Notes: generated by a model not told the origin, from the letters alone. 64,000 bases of DNA from Bugulina stolonifera (GCA_935421135.1 OW285189.1:18788298-18852297); one strand, 5' to 3'; shown: positions 12,401-24,138, numbered from the stretch's first letter. A program made the numbers and translations.

Positions 12401-13884
12401 ACTTTTAATCAACATGTTACTGTTACATGTTAGTTGATCTCAGTAACCAGTAAAAAAATTTTGTGTTTCTGGGGTCGCGTATAAATTCAACTGGTAGCTT
12501 GAAAGTTTTAGTAAGTGAGGATTTACAACTAAGATAAATGCAGGAATTTCTACTTTGCACAACTACAATAATAATAAATTTGGAGCAGTGATAACGTGGC
12601 AAGTACATTTATGTTGCAGGGGCTACTTTACATACTATGCACGCTTGACTGTGTATTAGAAATACAAATTTTAAATTAGCTTGTTTATAACTATTGTTGT
12701 ATGAGAATATGTTTACAAACAAGGATGCCAAGTGTGCCATCACAATTCACATGACTTTATGAAAAGAGAAATAATGCTAAATTATTTAGTGGATAGAGGT
12801 GAAAGTGTTATCCTAGGTTTCCCAAACGCTGAAGAGTATGGACAATTTAACACATGGCATCTATATTGAGACATGTTTGAGCCTTGAGGGCATGTACATA
12901 TGACATGGATTAGCATATAAAATTTCAGAGGTACATCTATCTTCAAAAATAATGCTGTGGCACTGTTACAACATGTATTGACAGCAGTCATTATTTTGTT
13001 ATTATAGCTGGTCACAAATATTATAGCTATATAGCATCATTTTCATCAGAATATGTTTAGATTATGCTGGGCAGGGTAGGATGCCTCCGAAAATATACTT
13101 ACAACTGTGTGTTATCATTGATAGTTATTGGAAATGAAAGGTCCCGCCATGGCAGGGAGGGCGGGACCCCCAAATCTGCCCCTGATAAGGTATTTATTTC
13201 AACCGTATTTAAGATTACATAATCAGGCTTCTACAATGTCAACGAAACAGGTAATCGTAGAATAATAAATTCAAATAACTACTTTTAGCGGCCTCATGTA
13301 ATCATGTTTTGTTTTATCAAGTTACTAAAAGTGACTGCAAGTCAAATTACAATTATTATTCAATTACTTGCTTAGCTCACGCTTTCTATAGAATTTCTAG
13401 GTTATTATTGAAGCTTTAGTGAAGTGTTGTAACTAAATAATCATGATGGAAAGTAAAACAAATATCAAAATGTTACTGGTAAAAGCTTTTTTTATAAAAT
13501 TTGTTATAATTTCACGAAGGAGTAAGAGTCTCTTACTCCTTCATTTCACCAATTTTTTAATTCATATTATGGGTATTTCTATCACAATAGAAACTTTGAG
13601 TCATTGAACATTTTAAAATTATGATGAGCAAGAAAAGAGTCTCTCGGGCTAGCCACAATTATTAATTGCATCATAATTCAAGTAACGATGTGTTCATGGC
13701 AAAATAAATTCTTGATTTGCATTTCCCCCATGTTAACCTAGACCGTAACCAATAGTTTTATTTCCGTCTTTAGATTTTCCCTAGTATAGGTATTCTAACG
13801 TCAGTAACACAGTTGGAGTTGTCTTCTTTTACTATCACGTCATTTATTTCTCACGCCACGCTCACGTCTTTTACCGCAACCGGT
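9444..13884. mobile_element. 4.4-kb element with about 600-bp inverted repeats
   Basis: The left arm (9444 to about 10040) starts ACCGGTCGTGGTAAAAGACG. The right arm (about 13250-13884) ends with its inverse, CTTTTACCGCAACCGGT. The duplication is ATTTA (9439-9443 and 13885-13889). Units B (CATTTAGCTA at 25471) and C (about 34035) show the empty site. The interior has a 141-codon hydrophobic ORF (10950-11375) and a 73-codon ORF (10589-10810), neither recognisable. A second element is nested at 12235-13184. It is probably non-autonomous or decayed. Confidence 0.8.
12235..13184. mobile_element. Nested 950-bp element with CAGGGGC ends
   Basis: Begins CAGGGGCGGATCTGG and ends with the inverse CAAATCTGCCCCTG. 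ATAAGG abuts both ends (12229-12234 and 13185-13190). CAGGGGCGGATC-type termini are common in hAT-like elements, but those normally give 8-bp duplications and only 6 bp match here, so the superfamily is left open. It lies inside the 4.4-kb element and is therefore younger than it. Confidence 0.65.
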
Positions 13885-15562
13885 ATTTAGCTATGTGTTT
13901 TACTGAATCTAATGTTCTTTATAAATTAAGATTATATTGGAGTACACAATGTTCAACTCTGAGCTTGGGGCAGGTTCATTAGAGAATTCTCATTAAAGTT
14001 TTTCAGCTCTAAGTTACGAACAGTTGCACATTTAGAATATTAAAAGTTGGTGCAAGATTCAAAACAACTGAATAACAATGCTGCATTTGATCACTTGACC
14101 ACTCCAATTATCTTTATTTAGCATAACCAGTAAGATGAAAAAAGTTTTAGACGCAATAAATTGGCATCCATTCCCCAATTGGAATCATTTCCATTTTTGT
14201 CAAAGCTACCAGACCTAAACAGGACAGAGTAAAAAAACTGTTTTGGCTGATCTCAGCAATCAAAATTTTAATGTCCAACTTCCCATTTTACGGCTTTGAA
14301 CACTTTGATGCCCATAATAAAATTACCTCTATGTAACGTACAGAATTGTAGCTGGCTCACTGCAAACTACATGCATAGGCTATACAATTCTACAATTCTG
14401 CATTTAATACAATCATAACACTTCAATTTTGTGAAGGAAATACGAATGCAACATATTCCCTAATTTGGTATAAATGGTGCTCTATAGGCTCTGCAAGAAG
14501 TGAACTTTTCACAGCTTTCATCAAAGTCACAAGTCACTGTCAATTCACCCGCCAATTATATTAAATAAATGGAACAAAAAACAAGTAAATAGTAGAATAA
14601 ATTGCCAATCAACAAATTTCTCGTGTCAAAACATTGATGTTGATTGAAATCTGTTCTACTTATACCTTGGTGTAATATAGTGACATTTATTTTAGAATAT
14701 ATATGGAAATATTACATTGAATTTATTACCAGGTAATATTAAGCTACTAACACAAGTTTTATACGTGTTATATTGGTGATGCTTTCACTACTTCCTTCAT
14801 TTTATGAACAACATGTACACGCTGCCTCTTATGCTAATACTAACGTGTATGCTTGCACTGCCTTGCTACTGCTTAGTATTGTAGTGAATCGGCATAGCCT
14901 GCAGCTGCATGGACTATAATATCTTGTGCCAATATTCTATTATTATGCATGAATCACATACATCAGGGCTGGCCAAACTGTGGCCTGTGGGCCACATGTG
15001 GCCCACTTTCTAACTTTTGGTAGCCTACTTGAGCTTTGTGTAAAAATTGGCATTTTTAGTATTTTTATTTGGTGCGGCAAACATATGAGTTCATACATCA
15101 GAAACCCGATAATTGTGTCTCAAGCATCAAAGAACTCTGCACCATGTAACATAATATAAATTCAAAACGTGCGAATAGAAATTGAACTGCGGTTTGGCCC
15201 GTTCAGAAATTTACATAAGCTACTTTCGCTGATTAAGGGTCAAATGCAGGCTGAACGACTTAGAGAGTGGAAGGGCTACGTTGAAACTGTTTACAAAGAA
15301 TTTTCAGTGTCTGCAATGCAAGTGGAACTGTGTAATCTCAAAGCAGCAGAATTCAAAATGGTCAACATTGAAGACGCTTGGCAAAGCCCACTACTGCAGT
15401 AACCTACCATTGAAAATCTGCTTTCTCAAATTTCTTAAAGAGTAAATTCAGATCAAGTCTCAATCCACAGCCCTTGCATGAACTACTAAGGATGTCATGT
15501 ACACGCTTAGAGCCCATGAGGCCATAATGACTAGTAAATCAGAATTTCTCATTTGTCACATA

Positions 15563-15853
15563 CAGCTACACGTACGTGCACACCTACAACTGCATACACA
15601 CCTACAGCTATATGCACACCTACAGCTACAGGCACACTTACAGCTAAACCTACAGCTGCACAGGCACCTACTGTTACACGTGTACCTACTGCTACATGTA
15701 CACCTACACCTGCTGGCACATGTACAGCTACACACACACTTACAACAGTATACCTACACCTACAGCTACATGTACAACTCACCTACAGTTACACCTACAG
15801 CAACACATACACCTACAACTACACGTATACCTACAGCTACATGTACACCTAGA
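15563..15853 (+). repeat. CTACA(G/C) minisatellite, part 1
   Basis: Degenerate 6/12-bp repeat of the form CCTACAGCTACA. Several frames stay open across it (Tyr/Thr- or Pro/Thr-rich) simply because the unit length is a multiple of three, so these ORFs are not taken as genes. Confidence 0.8.
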
Positions 15854-15889
15854 GCTATACCTGAATTCTCGACTGTACTACTGTTTCAA

Positions 15890-16052
15890 AACCGGACAAT
15901 TCGAAACCTCTAACCCCAACCGCCAAATTTCAACTAATTTTTATTTGCAATATTTTGTTTTTTATTATTTAATTAAATTAATTGATTGAAATTAATTGTC
16001 AGTGGGTTTTGTTTTTCTAAATAAAATTTGCATAGCTTCGAACTGTCCGGTT
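15890..16052. mobile_element. Short inverted-repeat insertion inside the minisatellite
   Basis: AACCGGACAATTCGAA at 15890 is mirrored as TTCGAACTGTCCGGTT ending at 16052, with an AT-rich centre. It separates two blocks of the same minisatellite, which suggests a MITE-like insertion. Confidence 0.45.
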
Positions 16053-16117
16053 TTTAGCTGTCTGGCAGTGAAACATCCCATTTTGAACTTTCTTTTTCGA
16101 AATGTCTCTTTACCCCC

Positions 16118-16330
16118 ATCTCTACACCTACAGCTTTACGCAAACCTACACCTACCGCTACATACGGATCTACAGCTACACTACACTACACCTACATGCG
16201 CACCTCCAGCTACAGTTACACCTACAGCTACACGTACACCTACACCACGCATACACCTACAGCTACATGTATACGTACACTTACAACTACATGCGCACCC
16301 ACAGCTATACATACACCTACAGCTAGACCT
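16118..16330 (+). repeat. CTACA(G/C) minisatellite, part 2
   Basis: Same unit as the block at 15563-15853, resuming after the short inverted-repeat insertion. Confidence 0.75.
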
Positions 16331-16722
16331 GCACTGGTTGGACACATGCAGATACACATCTACTTCTCAGAGCATTCATATTATGTGTTCTTACACTACT
16401 TTTAAGTTAAATGTACTTAAAACATACTTTTTGAGTAGCTGCGTAATAAGATAGAGACTTTTCTGTCACTATTTTTAAGTACTAACAAGGCAAATTGTAT
16501 TTTAATGCAGAGTTATTTGCTTTTTTCACTTGTCCTCTGTTGAATGAACATGCTAATACCAACAATTTCCACCACTTGATTTTATGTTCAACTATATTTA
16601 ATTGAAACAAGAATAAAGTGGCCCACCGCAAGTATGAGAATTTTGTATGTGGCCCACTTCAAAACAACTTTGGCCAGCCCTGATTTATATGCTTGACATT
16701 GCAGTTATTATCTTATTCTCAT

Positions 16723-17633
16723 TGTTATCAACTACTGCATGCATTATTAGCCAATCAGGCCTTTGCATTTATTGCGTAGTCGATTATACTACTGTGTGCA
16801 ATTACTTCCTTGCCTGATTATTATTCTAAGTCTTTTTACCTGTATACATTTGGGGCCGATGTCACAGAACATGGTCATAATTACATATTATCTGTTTTAC
16901 CTTATTATAAGCACTTTTTGTGCAAGGGCGACCTTTTTGAGGGCCGACCTCAGGCGTTTTTCCGCCATGTTGTTATGTGATTTACGGTACGATACCTTAT
17001 CGGCTCTTTTTACCAGAAGTTTCTTATGTATATAAGCTTACGTATTTTGCTGTACAAATCAGTTGTTGATTGCGCTCTAATAAAGCAACATCTCCTAACT
17101 CAACTTACAGAGTCTTACTCTTGCAGGCAGGTAGCTCCAGTCCTGGTTTTTTAGACCTCAGCGCCCTAGCTCGTCCTCATACTTTTTTGAGTACTCTTTC
17201 TACACTCCTTGATGAGTATAAATCATTGCATCTTAGCCGATCCCGGATTTTTTAATGAATCTAGCATCGGGTCTACGTCCCTTCATCAACATAGACATTT
17301 TCTACACGCCTTGCTGCGTATAAACCATCGGACCTTAGCCGATCCCAGATTCTTCAATGAATCTAGCATCGGGTCTACGTCCCTAGATCAACACAAACAC
17401 TTTCTACACGCCTTGCTGCGTATCAACTATAAGACCTACATCGACCTTTGACTCTTGAATGAGTCCAAGCATCGGCCTACGTCCTCTACAATACCTATAA
17501 GAGCTTACATAACTGTTCGCTCTTTATGTAATGTGTGGAAGTTTACCTTGGCAGCCCATTACCACTACCAAGTGCTTCCTAAGCTTGTGCTAATATCGGC
17601 ACCCGTGGGAAACCCAAAGCACAAAACATTGCA
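16723..17633 (+). mobile_element. Solo-LTR-like sequence, forward
   Basis: Starts TGTTATCAAC and ends AACATTGCA. It shares landmarks in order with the LTR at 24139: GGCCGACCT, ACCAGAAGTT, a TATATAAG promoter-like box, AATAAAG, then TACAGAGTCTT. It also holds an internal direct repeat of about 115 bp (roughly 17215-17445) built on CTTAGCCGATCCC...GGGTCTACGTCCCT. No gag or pol reading frame is present. Boundaries are approximate. Confidence 0.55.
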
Positions 17634-18075
17634 ATATCATGGTTTGCGCGTGTCTGATAAGCTTTGCAACCCACTGAGATTTTCCAGATTGTGATAGCCC
17701 AGCTACTATTACAGAGAATAGATGCTTAAGAGGGAGAGTCATATCTGTGGTTCTGATAGAAATGATGAAACTTTGATAGTTTTATGCTCTATATAGGCTA
17801 TTTATTATTATATCATTATAAAATTATGTAAACAACACTCTCCCGCCTTTTCGATGGTTTGTGCTTTTTCGGAGGGTCTGCGGTGATTTTCTACCTAGTC
17901 GATAATTTTGGGTAGGTGGTATATTGAGATCTTAAATCGAGGTAATGTAATGTTTCCGTGTATGGTTGTCACATGAGTGCCGATGTTAGCATAGGTGTGG
18001 GAAGCGCTTGGTAGTGGTAGTGGGCTGCCAAGGTAAACTTCCAAACATTACATAAAGAGTGAACAGTTAAAGTAC
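17507..18075. repeat. Inverted repeat around 17.5-18.1 kb
   Basis: The stretch ACTGTTCGCTCTTTATGTAA...CCAAGTGCTTCC (17507-17582) returns in inverse orientation at about 18002-18075 as GGAAGCGCTTGG...AAAGAGTGAACAGT. The arms are roughly 75-120 bp around a loop of about 400 bp. It is probably two LTR fragments in opposite orientation. Confidence 0.55.
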
Positions 18076-18882
18076 TACTGAAATCATGCCTTTTCATGTA
18101 GCAATTATGTTATATAGGTTATTATTTTTCAATATATGCAACAAAAATTCATATAATACAATCAGTTTGTCTGTTTTCTGCAAATGGAAAACACTGTAAG
18201 CTCTCATTCTGCCAAATTGAATTACAAAGGATGTAAACTATGTTTCCTCTGTAACTGTGGAAACAAAATGGAAGTTGTTACATAACAAAGCCTAGCCAAT
18301 TAAATTAGTGTGGTTAATTTAGCTGAAATTCCAGCATAGGTAATGGGTGGGAATTAATGCCAGCAGTACCCAATATCCTCATCTAACTTGCTATTCTAAG
18401 TCTAGACTTCAAATAGAAACTTGGATTTAGTTAATCACTGTGCTTTTGGTAAAATTTTGCTTGTTACAACAGAGTACCTCAGTTCTGCCATGTTTTCTTG
18501 TTTTATGTGCATTTGCTTACTACAGCATGTGGCCCCAAATGATGTATGCCAAACTTACACCACTCTCAATTGGCTTGAATAACTGTTGCATTACTTCCTA
18601 TCCCTCCAATGAAATATTTATTTGTATTAGAGTGCAGTACATTTTAATGTAAAATAATACAATGCATGCATGTTGTAATACATGTACATACTGATCCTGT
18701 ATTAGACCATAACGCAGTATAATGTTATTATATACATGTAGTTATACTATATGTATATACCGTGTTTATAATTAAATGTAATATAACATGTTACAGTTTA
18801 TCTAGTATATACTACAAAATGTATATACTATATAGTATCTACTCTATATTTTCATGCAAGTGCTACTGTATATCTGTACCTA
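18076..18882. other. AT-rich intervening DNA
   Basis: No supported gene. It contains TACATGTA-type motifs and short ORFs without conservation elsewhere in the window. Confidence 0.4.
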
Positions 18883-20273
18883 CAGTGGTGCTCTTTGAAA
18901 TGAGACCGCCCCAAAAAAGAGTTATACTTTCTCGTTTATTTGAATATATCATTTCTGGAAGCCATTTTAACCCTGACAAACTATATATTATTAGAATCCT
19001 TACAACGTCAGGAGTATTGTAAGCTCATAAGAAATTGAATGTCACAGCATAGCAGTGTTTTCTAGCCATTGCAATCCACCTACCATGATTTGTCCAATTT
19101 TGTGTCGGTAGTGGGTGAGTTTATAATATGGTCCTACCTTGTTCTATTTTGTGATAAAATATTTATTTTGGTAAAAACTGAACAGTACACTCTTTGTTAT
19201 GCAAGTGGCTGCCCTAAAAAAGACAATGGAGGTTGATGTTGTGTGAATATCTGATACTTGGTTGGGCCACCATTGCGGTCCATCACAGACTGACATCAAC
19301 GAGGCATACTCACTACCAATTTAGTGAAAAGGGAAGAATTTTCCTCTGCAGTGCAAAGCCAAGACTGCACGATGATCTCATTTAATATTTTGGTTCTAAT
19401 AGGTTTCTCTTTGGAAAATCTTAGGGCAATATGTTCCCATAAACCTTCAAATGGGCTAGCATCGGAGACTACACTGGCCATTTGAGAACAGTTACGCCGC
19501 TTCTCTGACGCTAGTCTTCGGCCTTTTTAGCAGTGCGGCTTCTTCTTGGCTATGTATCTTTTGGGCCATTAATAAGAAAATGTTTCCTAATTGTTGAGAA
19601 TCCAAGTGGACTCCATTGCTCTCTCTCAACTCTCGACAGGTGTGTGGACTGGTCAGCTTGCGATCAATGAGTGAGAGATGAGCTATGGCACAGTGAACTC
19701 CTTTGTTCACTAGTCAGTGTTTATTTATTTCTTCTCTTTTCTTTCCATCTCCAATGATTTTTCAGATCCTTATTTTAGTTGAAACACAAGTTTGAGTACA
19801 CCTGGTTGCCTCTGAAGTCTTTTGTAGAGCCTCCCATTCCTTGTATGGGTAGGTAATACTGGCGCTGTCATTTTCAGCTAAGTGATATGGAATAGTGGTT
19901 AAAGCTTAACCAAACCCAGGCTCAACCAGCAAAAAAAGGGCATCAAATCACACACCATATTTTGATACATGAAATAGTGGAATTACACAATGTCAGCACA
20001 ATTAGTTATTATTTTATAACCATTGTTTCAAGTAGCTTCATTTCGGTAAAAATTGGCATATGACAACATCCTACTACCATATGATGGCTATGCTTGAAAA
20101 TAGCTTTAAACAGAGTGGCTTATAATGATCTGATTCTCCTGAGTTTTCTCTATCATTTGATATATAGTTTCATGGGGCTTCTGATTATTTCTAAGCAACT
20201 AAAGCAGTCGTATGTACCTAAGGTGTAAGAACCATAAAATTATGGGGCGGTCTCATTTCAAAGAACATCACTG
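18883..20273 (-). mobile_element. Tc1/mariner-type element, 1.39 kb
   Basis: Termini of about 31 bp (CAGTGGTGCTCTTTGAAATG on the left, inverse on the right, ending CATCACTG) are flanked by TA on both sides (18881-18882 and 20274-20275). The TA target and CAGTG ends fit Tc1/mariner. The transposase remnant lies on the minus strand. Confidence 0.75.
19235..19710 (-). pseudogene. Decayed Tc1-like transposase C-terminus
   Basis: On the minus strand the 19296-19481 frame reads PFEGLWEHIALRF...LVVSMPR, which fits the NPIExLW and SMPRR blocks near the end of Tc1 transposases. A TGA at 19296-19298 interrupts it, and immediately downstream the same frame continues QSVMDRNGGPTKY, matching the conserved GGxTKY tail. 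A second open stretch (19492-19710) lies upstream in another frame. The catalytic DDE region was not found intact, so the gene is broken. Confidence 0.6.
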
Positions 20274-20543
20274 TACATGTACATGATTTGTATTAATAAG
20301 TAACATGGTTGAACATATTTATAATCTCAAACAGGTCTGGATGTACCTGTAGGTCTATGTAACAATTATCACATGCATATTATATTGCCACTTGTAATTT
20401 AAATATCAAAATTATTTTGCATGTATACATGTATTATGCTAACAATATCTGCAGAAGTATAATATTACTACAACATAGCCATAGCCCTCAACAAGCTTTG
20501 GTTAGCAACTACAGGATTTTTTGTCTCAATATCCTCACTCATA

Positions 20544-20814
20544 AGGTGTCTTCGCGACCTCTTGGACGGACCCGGGTCGCAAGTAAAAATTGCCAAATGG
20601 CCGTCCGACCAAGGCCAGAAGGGCTATTGGCCTAGGATTTTGCTTGGCCGAACGAAACCATCCCTACTTCATCGGCACACCTGATTTCTTTGTGCGAAAA
20701 TGAGGATTTTACTTTTGGCTCAGGCCGGTGTGTTCGCAACCCTTTGACGGGTGTGTACCGGAAAATATTTTCGTAAATCGGTTTGGGTCTGAAGTTTAGG
20801 TCGCGAAGACACCT
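20544..20814. mobile_element. 271-bp MITE
   Basis: AGGTGTCTTCGCGACC at the left end and GGTCGCGAAGACACCT at the right are perfect inverted repeats. ATA flanks both ends (20541-20543 and 20815-20817), so a 3-bp duplication is likely. It is more GC-rich than its surroundings and non-coding. Confidence 0.75.
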
Positions 20815-20817
20815 ATA

Positions 20818-21179
20818 GCTTCCTTTGCTTGCCCTGCTTGTACTGTATTATTCAATGGCTGGTCGTATTATTGAGAAAACCATTAGCTAAATAATTACGG
20901 AAAGCTCATAGCTGTAAGATTGTAGTCTAAGTATGGGGCACCTGGTAACTCCCCTACACAGGACTATAATTAGAGAGCCAAGCTATGGGCCTTCATACTT
21001 CATACAGGATGTGGACAACACCCCTGTAACTTGGGACTTCCTTTTCCAGAACCCACTTCTCATGATAATTTTATATGCTGGCATATCTCAGCCCAAATTA
21101 CTTTCAGAGTTTTGATAAAGTGAATACAGCAGCCTCAGGGCTTAAAGTTTAGACATACCAAACAAAATATTATCATTTC
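20818..21179. other. Intervening DNA, nothing supported
   Basis: A 60-codon ORF at 20933-21115 has no support. No repeat was recognised. Confidence 0.35.
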
Positions 21180-21566
21180 TGTAGCCCTTTACGTAAAGCT
21201 CTTGTAGTTGTTGGAGAGGAACTAGGCCGATGCTTAGACTCATTAAAGAGTCAAGGGTCGGCGTACTGTAGGTTCTATAGTTTATGTAAAAAGAACTTCT
21301 GGCAAAAAGGGATGACAGGGGGTCGTCCGACCATCAAAAGGGTCGGCCATGCACAAAAAGTGCTTACATAATAGGAAAAGGATTATATGTAAATATGGGC
21401 ACTATCTGTGACATCGGGCATGACTTTATAATAGGCAAAAGACTTAGAAGAATATCAGGTAATAAATGTACTTGCTCAATAGTAGGGTAGTTCGCTACAG
21501 ATGAATACAAGAGACCTGATTGGTTGATAATAACAATAGTGCACACTAGCTACGCAGTAGTTGACA
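21180..21566 (-). mobile_element. Shortened solo-LTR-like sequence, reverse
   Basis: Read on the minus strand it begins TGTCAACTACTGCGTAG and runs through CCAATCAGG, CCGATGTCACAG, GCACTTTTTGTGCA and CCAGAAGTTC. These are the same landmarks as at 16723-17633, followed by a copy of the GAGTC...CATCGGCCTA segment. The promoter/polyadenylation middle is deleted. Confidence 0.5.
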
Positions 21567-22116
21567 GGATAATAAGTATATAATAAGTATATGTAGTAAA
21601 CATGTGTAATGAGTCATGCATAAAGTAATAACTGGGGCATGAGAGTTAGTTAAATGCACAGCTATCCAGGAGAGACTGGATATGTATGCTGGAACACCAC
21701 AGTATTAATACTAATGAGGTGGTATACTACATGATTTCATTCATTTAGCCTTAGGTCTTTTCATGTGGTTGGGGAAATTGGGTTGAAGTAACACCAACTA
21801 TAATGAAGAAGACAACTTCTTCATATGGAGTTTCACTGAAGAACCCGGGCTTTGTGAGAAACATGTAACTCTCACCTAGCTAACATAATTACTATAGATG
21901 TTTCCATAGCCTGCGCATCTATCTACATGTACATGTACATGATTCTATAAATAATACTATTATCTCAAAGTGGAATAGCTGACTGTTCCAGGGAACACGG
22001 CAAACTTAGGTTTTTTGGTTTTAATTGCTGAATCAACTTCCTAAAATTTAAAATTAAGTTTCAGGTAACGAGCTTAGCCAACATGTCATCTAACTGCTTA
22101 TAAATAATTTAAGATT

Positions 22117-22134
22117 CATTGCCAAGTGTGTTGG
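22117..22134 (+). promoter_or_regulatory. Invariant 18-bp promoter motif, copy B
   Basis: Identical to the motif at 1723-1740. A TATAAAA box follows at 22146-22152, and the non-coding exon 1 ends at a GTAAGT donor at 22233. Confidence 0.6.
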
Positions 22135-22600
22135 CGTAGACTTGGTATAAAAGGCAGCGACTTTGGAGTGGAAAGCAGAACTCACTTATATACTGCAAAC
22201 ACACAATCTTTCAGCAGCACAGATAATACCAGGTAAGTGACAACTAGAGTACAATTTACAACAAAAACTGGTTTCACGGCTGTGTCAACATTAGAAAGTG
22301 AAAATTCTAACTCAAATAGTAAATCTATATACATTTTAAAAAATAATGGCATTACAAAAAATATAGCACTATTATATCTATTGTTGCTTCATGCTCTACC
22401 ATATACAAGTACAAGTTGCATGTTCCATAGAAAGATTTTTTTCAATAGTAGTATCACCTAGGCCTACATACTTTCATGCAAAAAATTTCTTATTTTCACT
22501 CTACCCATTGCAATTGTGGTCTTTGGGTATTGATATAGATTATATCATTATGCTTATATACAACAAATATTATAATAATACTGTTTTACAGACTTCAATC

Positions 22601-22777
22601 ATGCAGTTGTTTGCCCTTGCATTCCTCTTCCTCATCATTGGACTGGCTGCAGTCTCAGCCCAAGGATATGGTGGTTACTATGGTATTAGTAATCGTGGTG
22701 TTTACCACTCCAGAGGAAGTAGAGTGTATGGTGGCTACTACGGCAAAAGAAAACACTCCGGATACCACGGAAAGTAG
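22601..22777 (+). CDS. Secreted Gly/Tyr-rich miniprotein, copy B
   Basis: A 58-residue member of the family and the most diverged of the forward copies. Exon 1 ends at 22232, exon 2 is 22592-22809, the 3' UTR intron is 22810-23101, exon 3 starts at 23102 and AATAAA lies at 23294. Residues 1-20 are a signal peptide ending VSA. The mature part contains GGYYGKRKHSGYHGK, so a Gly followed by Lys-Arg-Lys sits inside and Gly-Lys ends the chain. Compared with copies A, C, D and E it has lost the RRGYGG and SGENGG stretches and gained VYHSRGSRVYGG. Length differences to the other copies are multiples of three. Function unknown. Confidence 0.8.
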   Translation: MQLFALAFLFLIIGLAAVSAQGYGGYYGISNRGVYHSRGSRVYGGYYGKRKHSGYHGK

Positions 22778-23717
22778 AGTGTCTGCTGACCTACATCATC
22801 CTCCACAAAGTAAGCTATAGTTGCCTCTCAAACTCATCACCAATATTATGTTCACTCAAAGTAATCGGGTAGAAATGAAATAAATCCAATGTAGTTTTCA
22901 CTAGAATGACAGTACTTCATAATTCTCAATAGCATAGCAGATATAAAAAACAGCTGACTTTTACGTATTTTCCCTTTTCTCAATTTTCTTTGAATACTAT
23001 CTGAGCATCAAGAGCTTGCTACTCACATAGACCTGGCTTAGTTCTCAATTTATTTTACTTCACTGTATTCTCTACCTATGCTAAGGTTTTCTCTTTATTA
23101 GATGCAGTTCCAAAACCCGAGACCTATGAAAAGAATCTAAATACGTTCTGGATTTGATAAAATGTTAAATTATGGTTATTGTAGTAATAGTTATCACTTG
23201 GATTATGTTTTGTTAATTTTTGTCAAATATTTTGCTGTCCTCTGGATACATGGTAACTGTAACCTTTTGCCTTAAAGCAATCAAGCAAAAAAAAATAAAC
23301 AAATTTACACAATTATTTGGTTATTTTCTATCTATATTAGTAAATTGCTAACAAAAACCTTCGATAGATGGCCAGTAGATTTGGGATAAACCTCAAGTGT
23401 ATATAATAATCCATATAGTGCACGTTCGCTAACATTATAATGGTGTTAGGTGTATCATCGTTAGCACCTTTTATCCAAGTCATCCATTTAACAAAAAGAA
23501 ACAAAATTAGAAGGGAAAACTTGGGTATATCTATTTTCATAAAATTTTAACGTTTAAGCAAATTTTATGCAGTCTTAGTTCTTTGGTCAGACTAAACCCT
23601 GACTATTTAAAAATTATGTAAAGGCTGTGCTTGGTGATATAGCATTGGGGGAAAACAATAAAGCAAACAAACTACTAGTGATGCCACGTAAGCAGTATCT
23701 TATTTCAGTTAGTTAGA

Positions 23718-23750
23718 GATGCTATGTGCATCCCTTATGCATATAGCATC
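23718..23750 (+). other. Conserved hairpin, copy B
   Basis: GATGCTATGTGCAT, loop CCCTT, then ATGCATATAGCATC. The stem is kept by changes that still pair (G-T instead of G-C). Confidence 0.5.
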
Positions 23751-24138
23751 TTAGATCTCAAGTGTTAGTGTGTTGAGAAAGTTTTACCAACGACGTTTAT
23801 ATCATTCAGGCAATATACAAATAAAGTGAAGTGAACACATCTGAATGGGGCTGACAGTAAATAGTATTAATAGAGGCATTTTTAGGAGTCGGGCTCACCT
23901 TCCTCTTATTTATCACAGTGGGCACAACTCCAATATCGATATAAAACTTCTGTCATGGTAAACTGCATGGTAAAATTGTATAAATCATTGAAACAATAAG
24001 CTATGACTATTATCCTGTTTCTTCGGTAATAGTAGTGCAACACACTGATACTGTACAGGTGCCAAGTGTAGATAAATAGATAGGTTCTTTTTAATCTTCT
24101 ACTGTACTCTAAAGAAATAATATACTAACCATGTATAT

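Larger units (their letters stand above)
345..14807 (+). repeat. Tandem unit A of the miniprotein array
   Basis: First of four head-to-tail copies. The same order of landmarks recurs in units B, C and D: the CTGCCTCTTATGCTAATAC start, an upstream block, the promoter, the gene, a 3' block with the GATGCTATGTGCAT hairpin, and an ATTTAGCTAT...TTAAAAGTTG tail. Unit A is inflated to about 14.5 kb by insertions at 3109-6066, 7691-9186 and 9444-13884. The homology is seen directly by eye; the exact edges are approximate. Confidence 0.8.
14964..16682. mobile_element. hAT-like element, 1.7 kb
   Basis: The left end CAGGGCTGGCCAAACTGTGG and right end CTTTGGCCAGCCCTG are inverted copies, with TGTGGCCCAC repeated just inside both. 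This terminus style is typical of hAT elements. The flanking 8-mers ACATACAT and ATTTATAT match only in part. A 77-codon stretch from 15169 could be a transposase scrap but is not identifiable. The interior is dominated by a CTACAG minisatellite. Confidence 0.6.

Noticed and set aside
15497..16454. Long Thr/Pro/Tyr/Leu-rich ORFs
   Set aside because: By-products of the CTACAG minisatellite, open in several frames at once.
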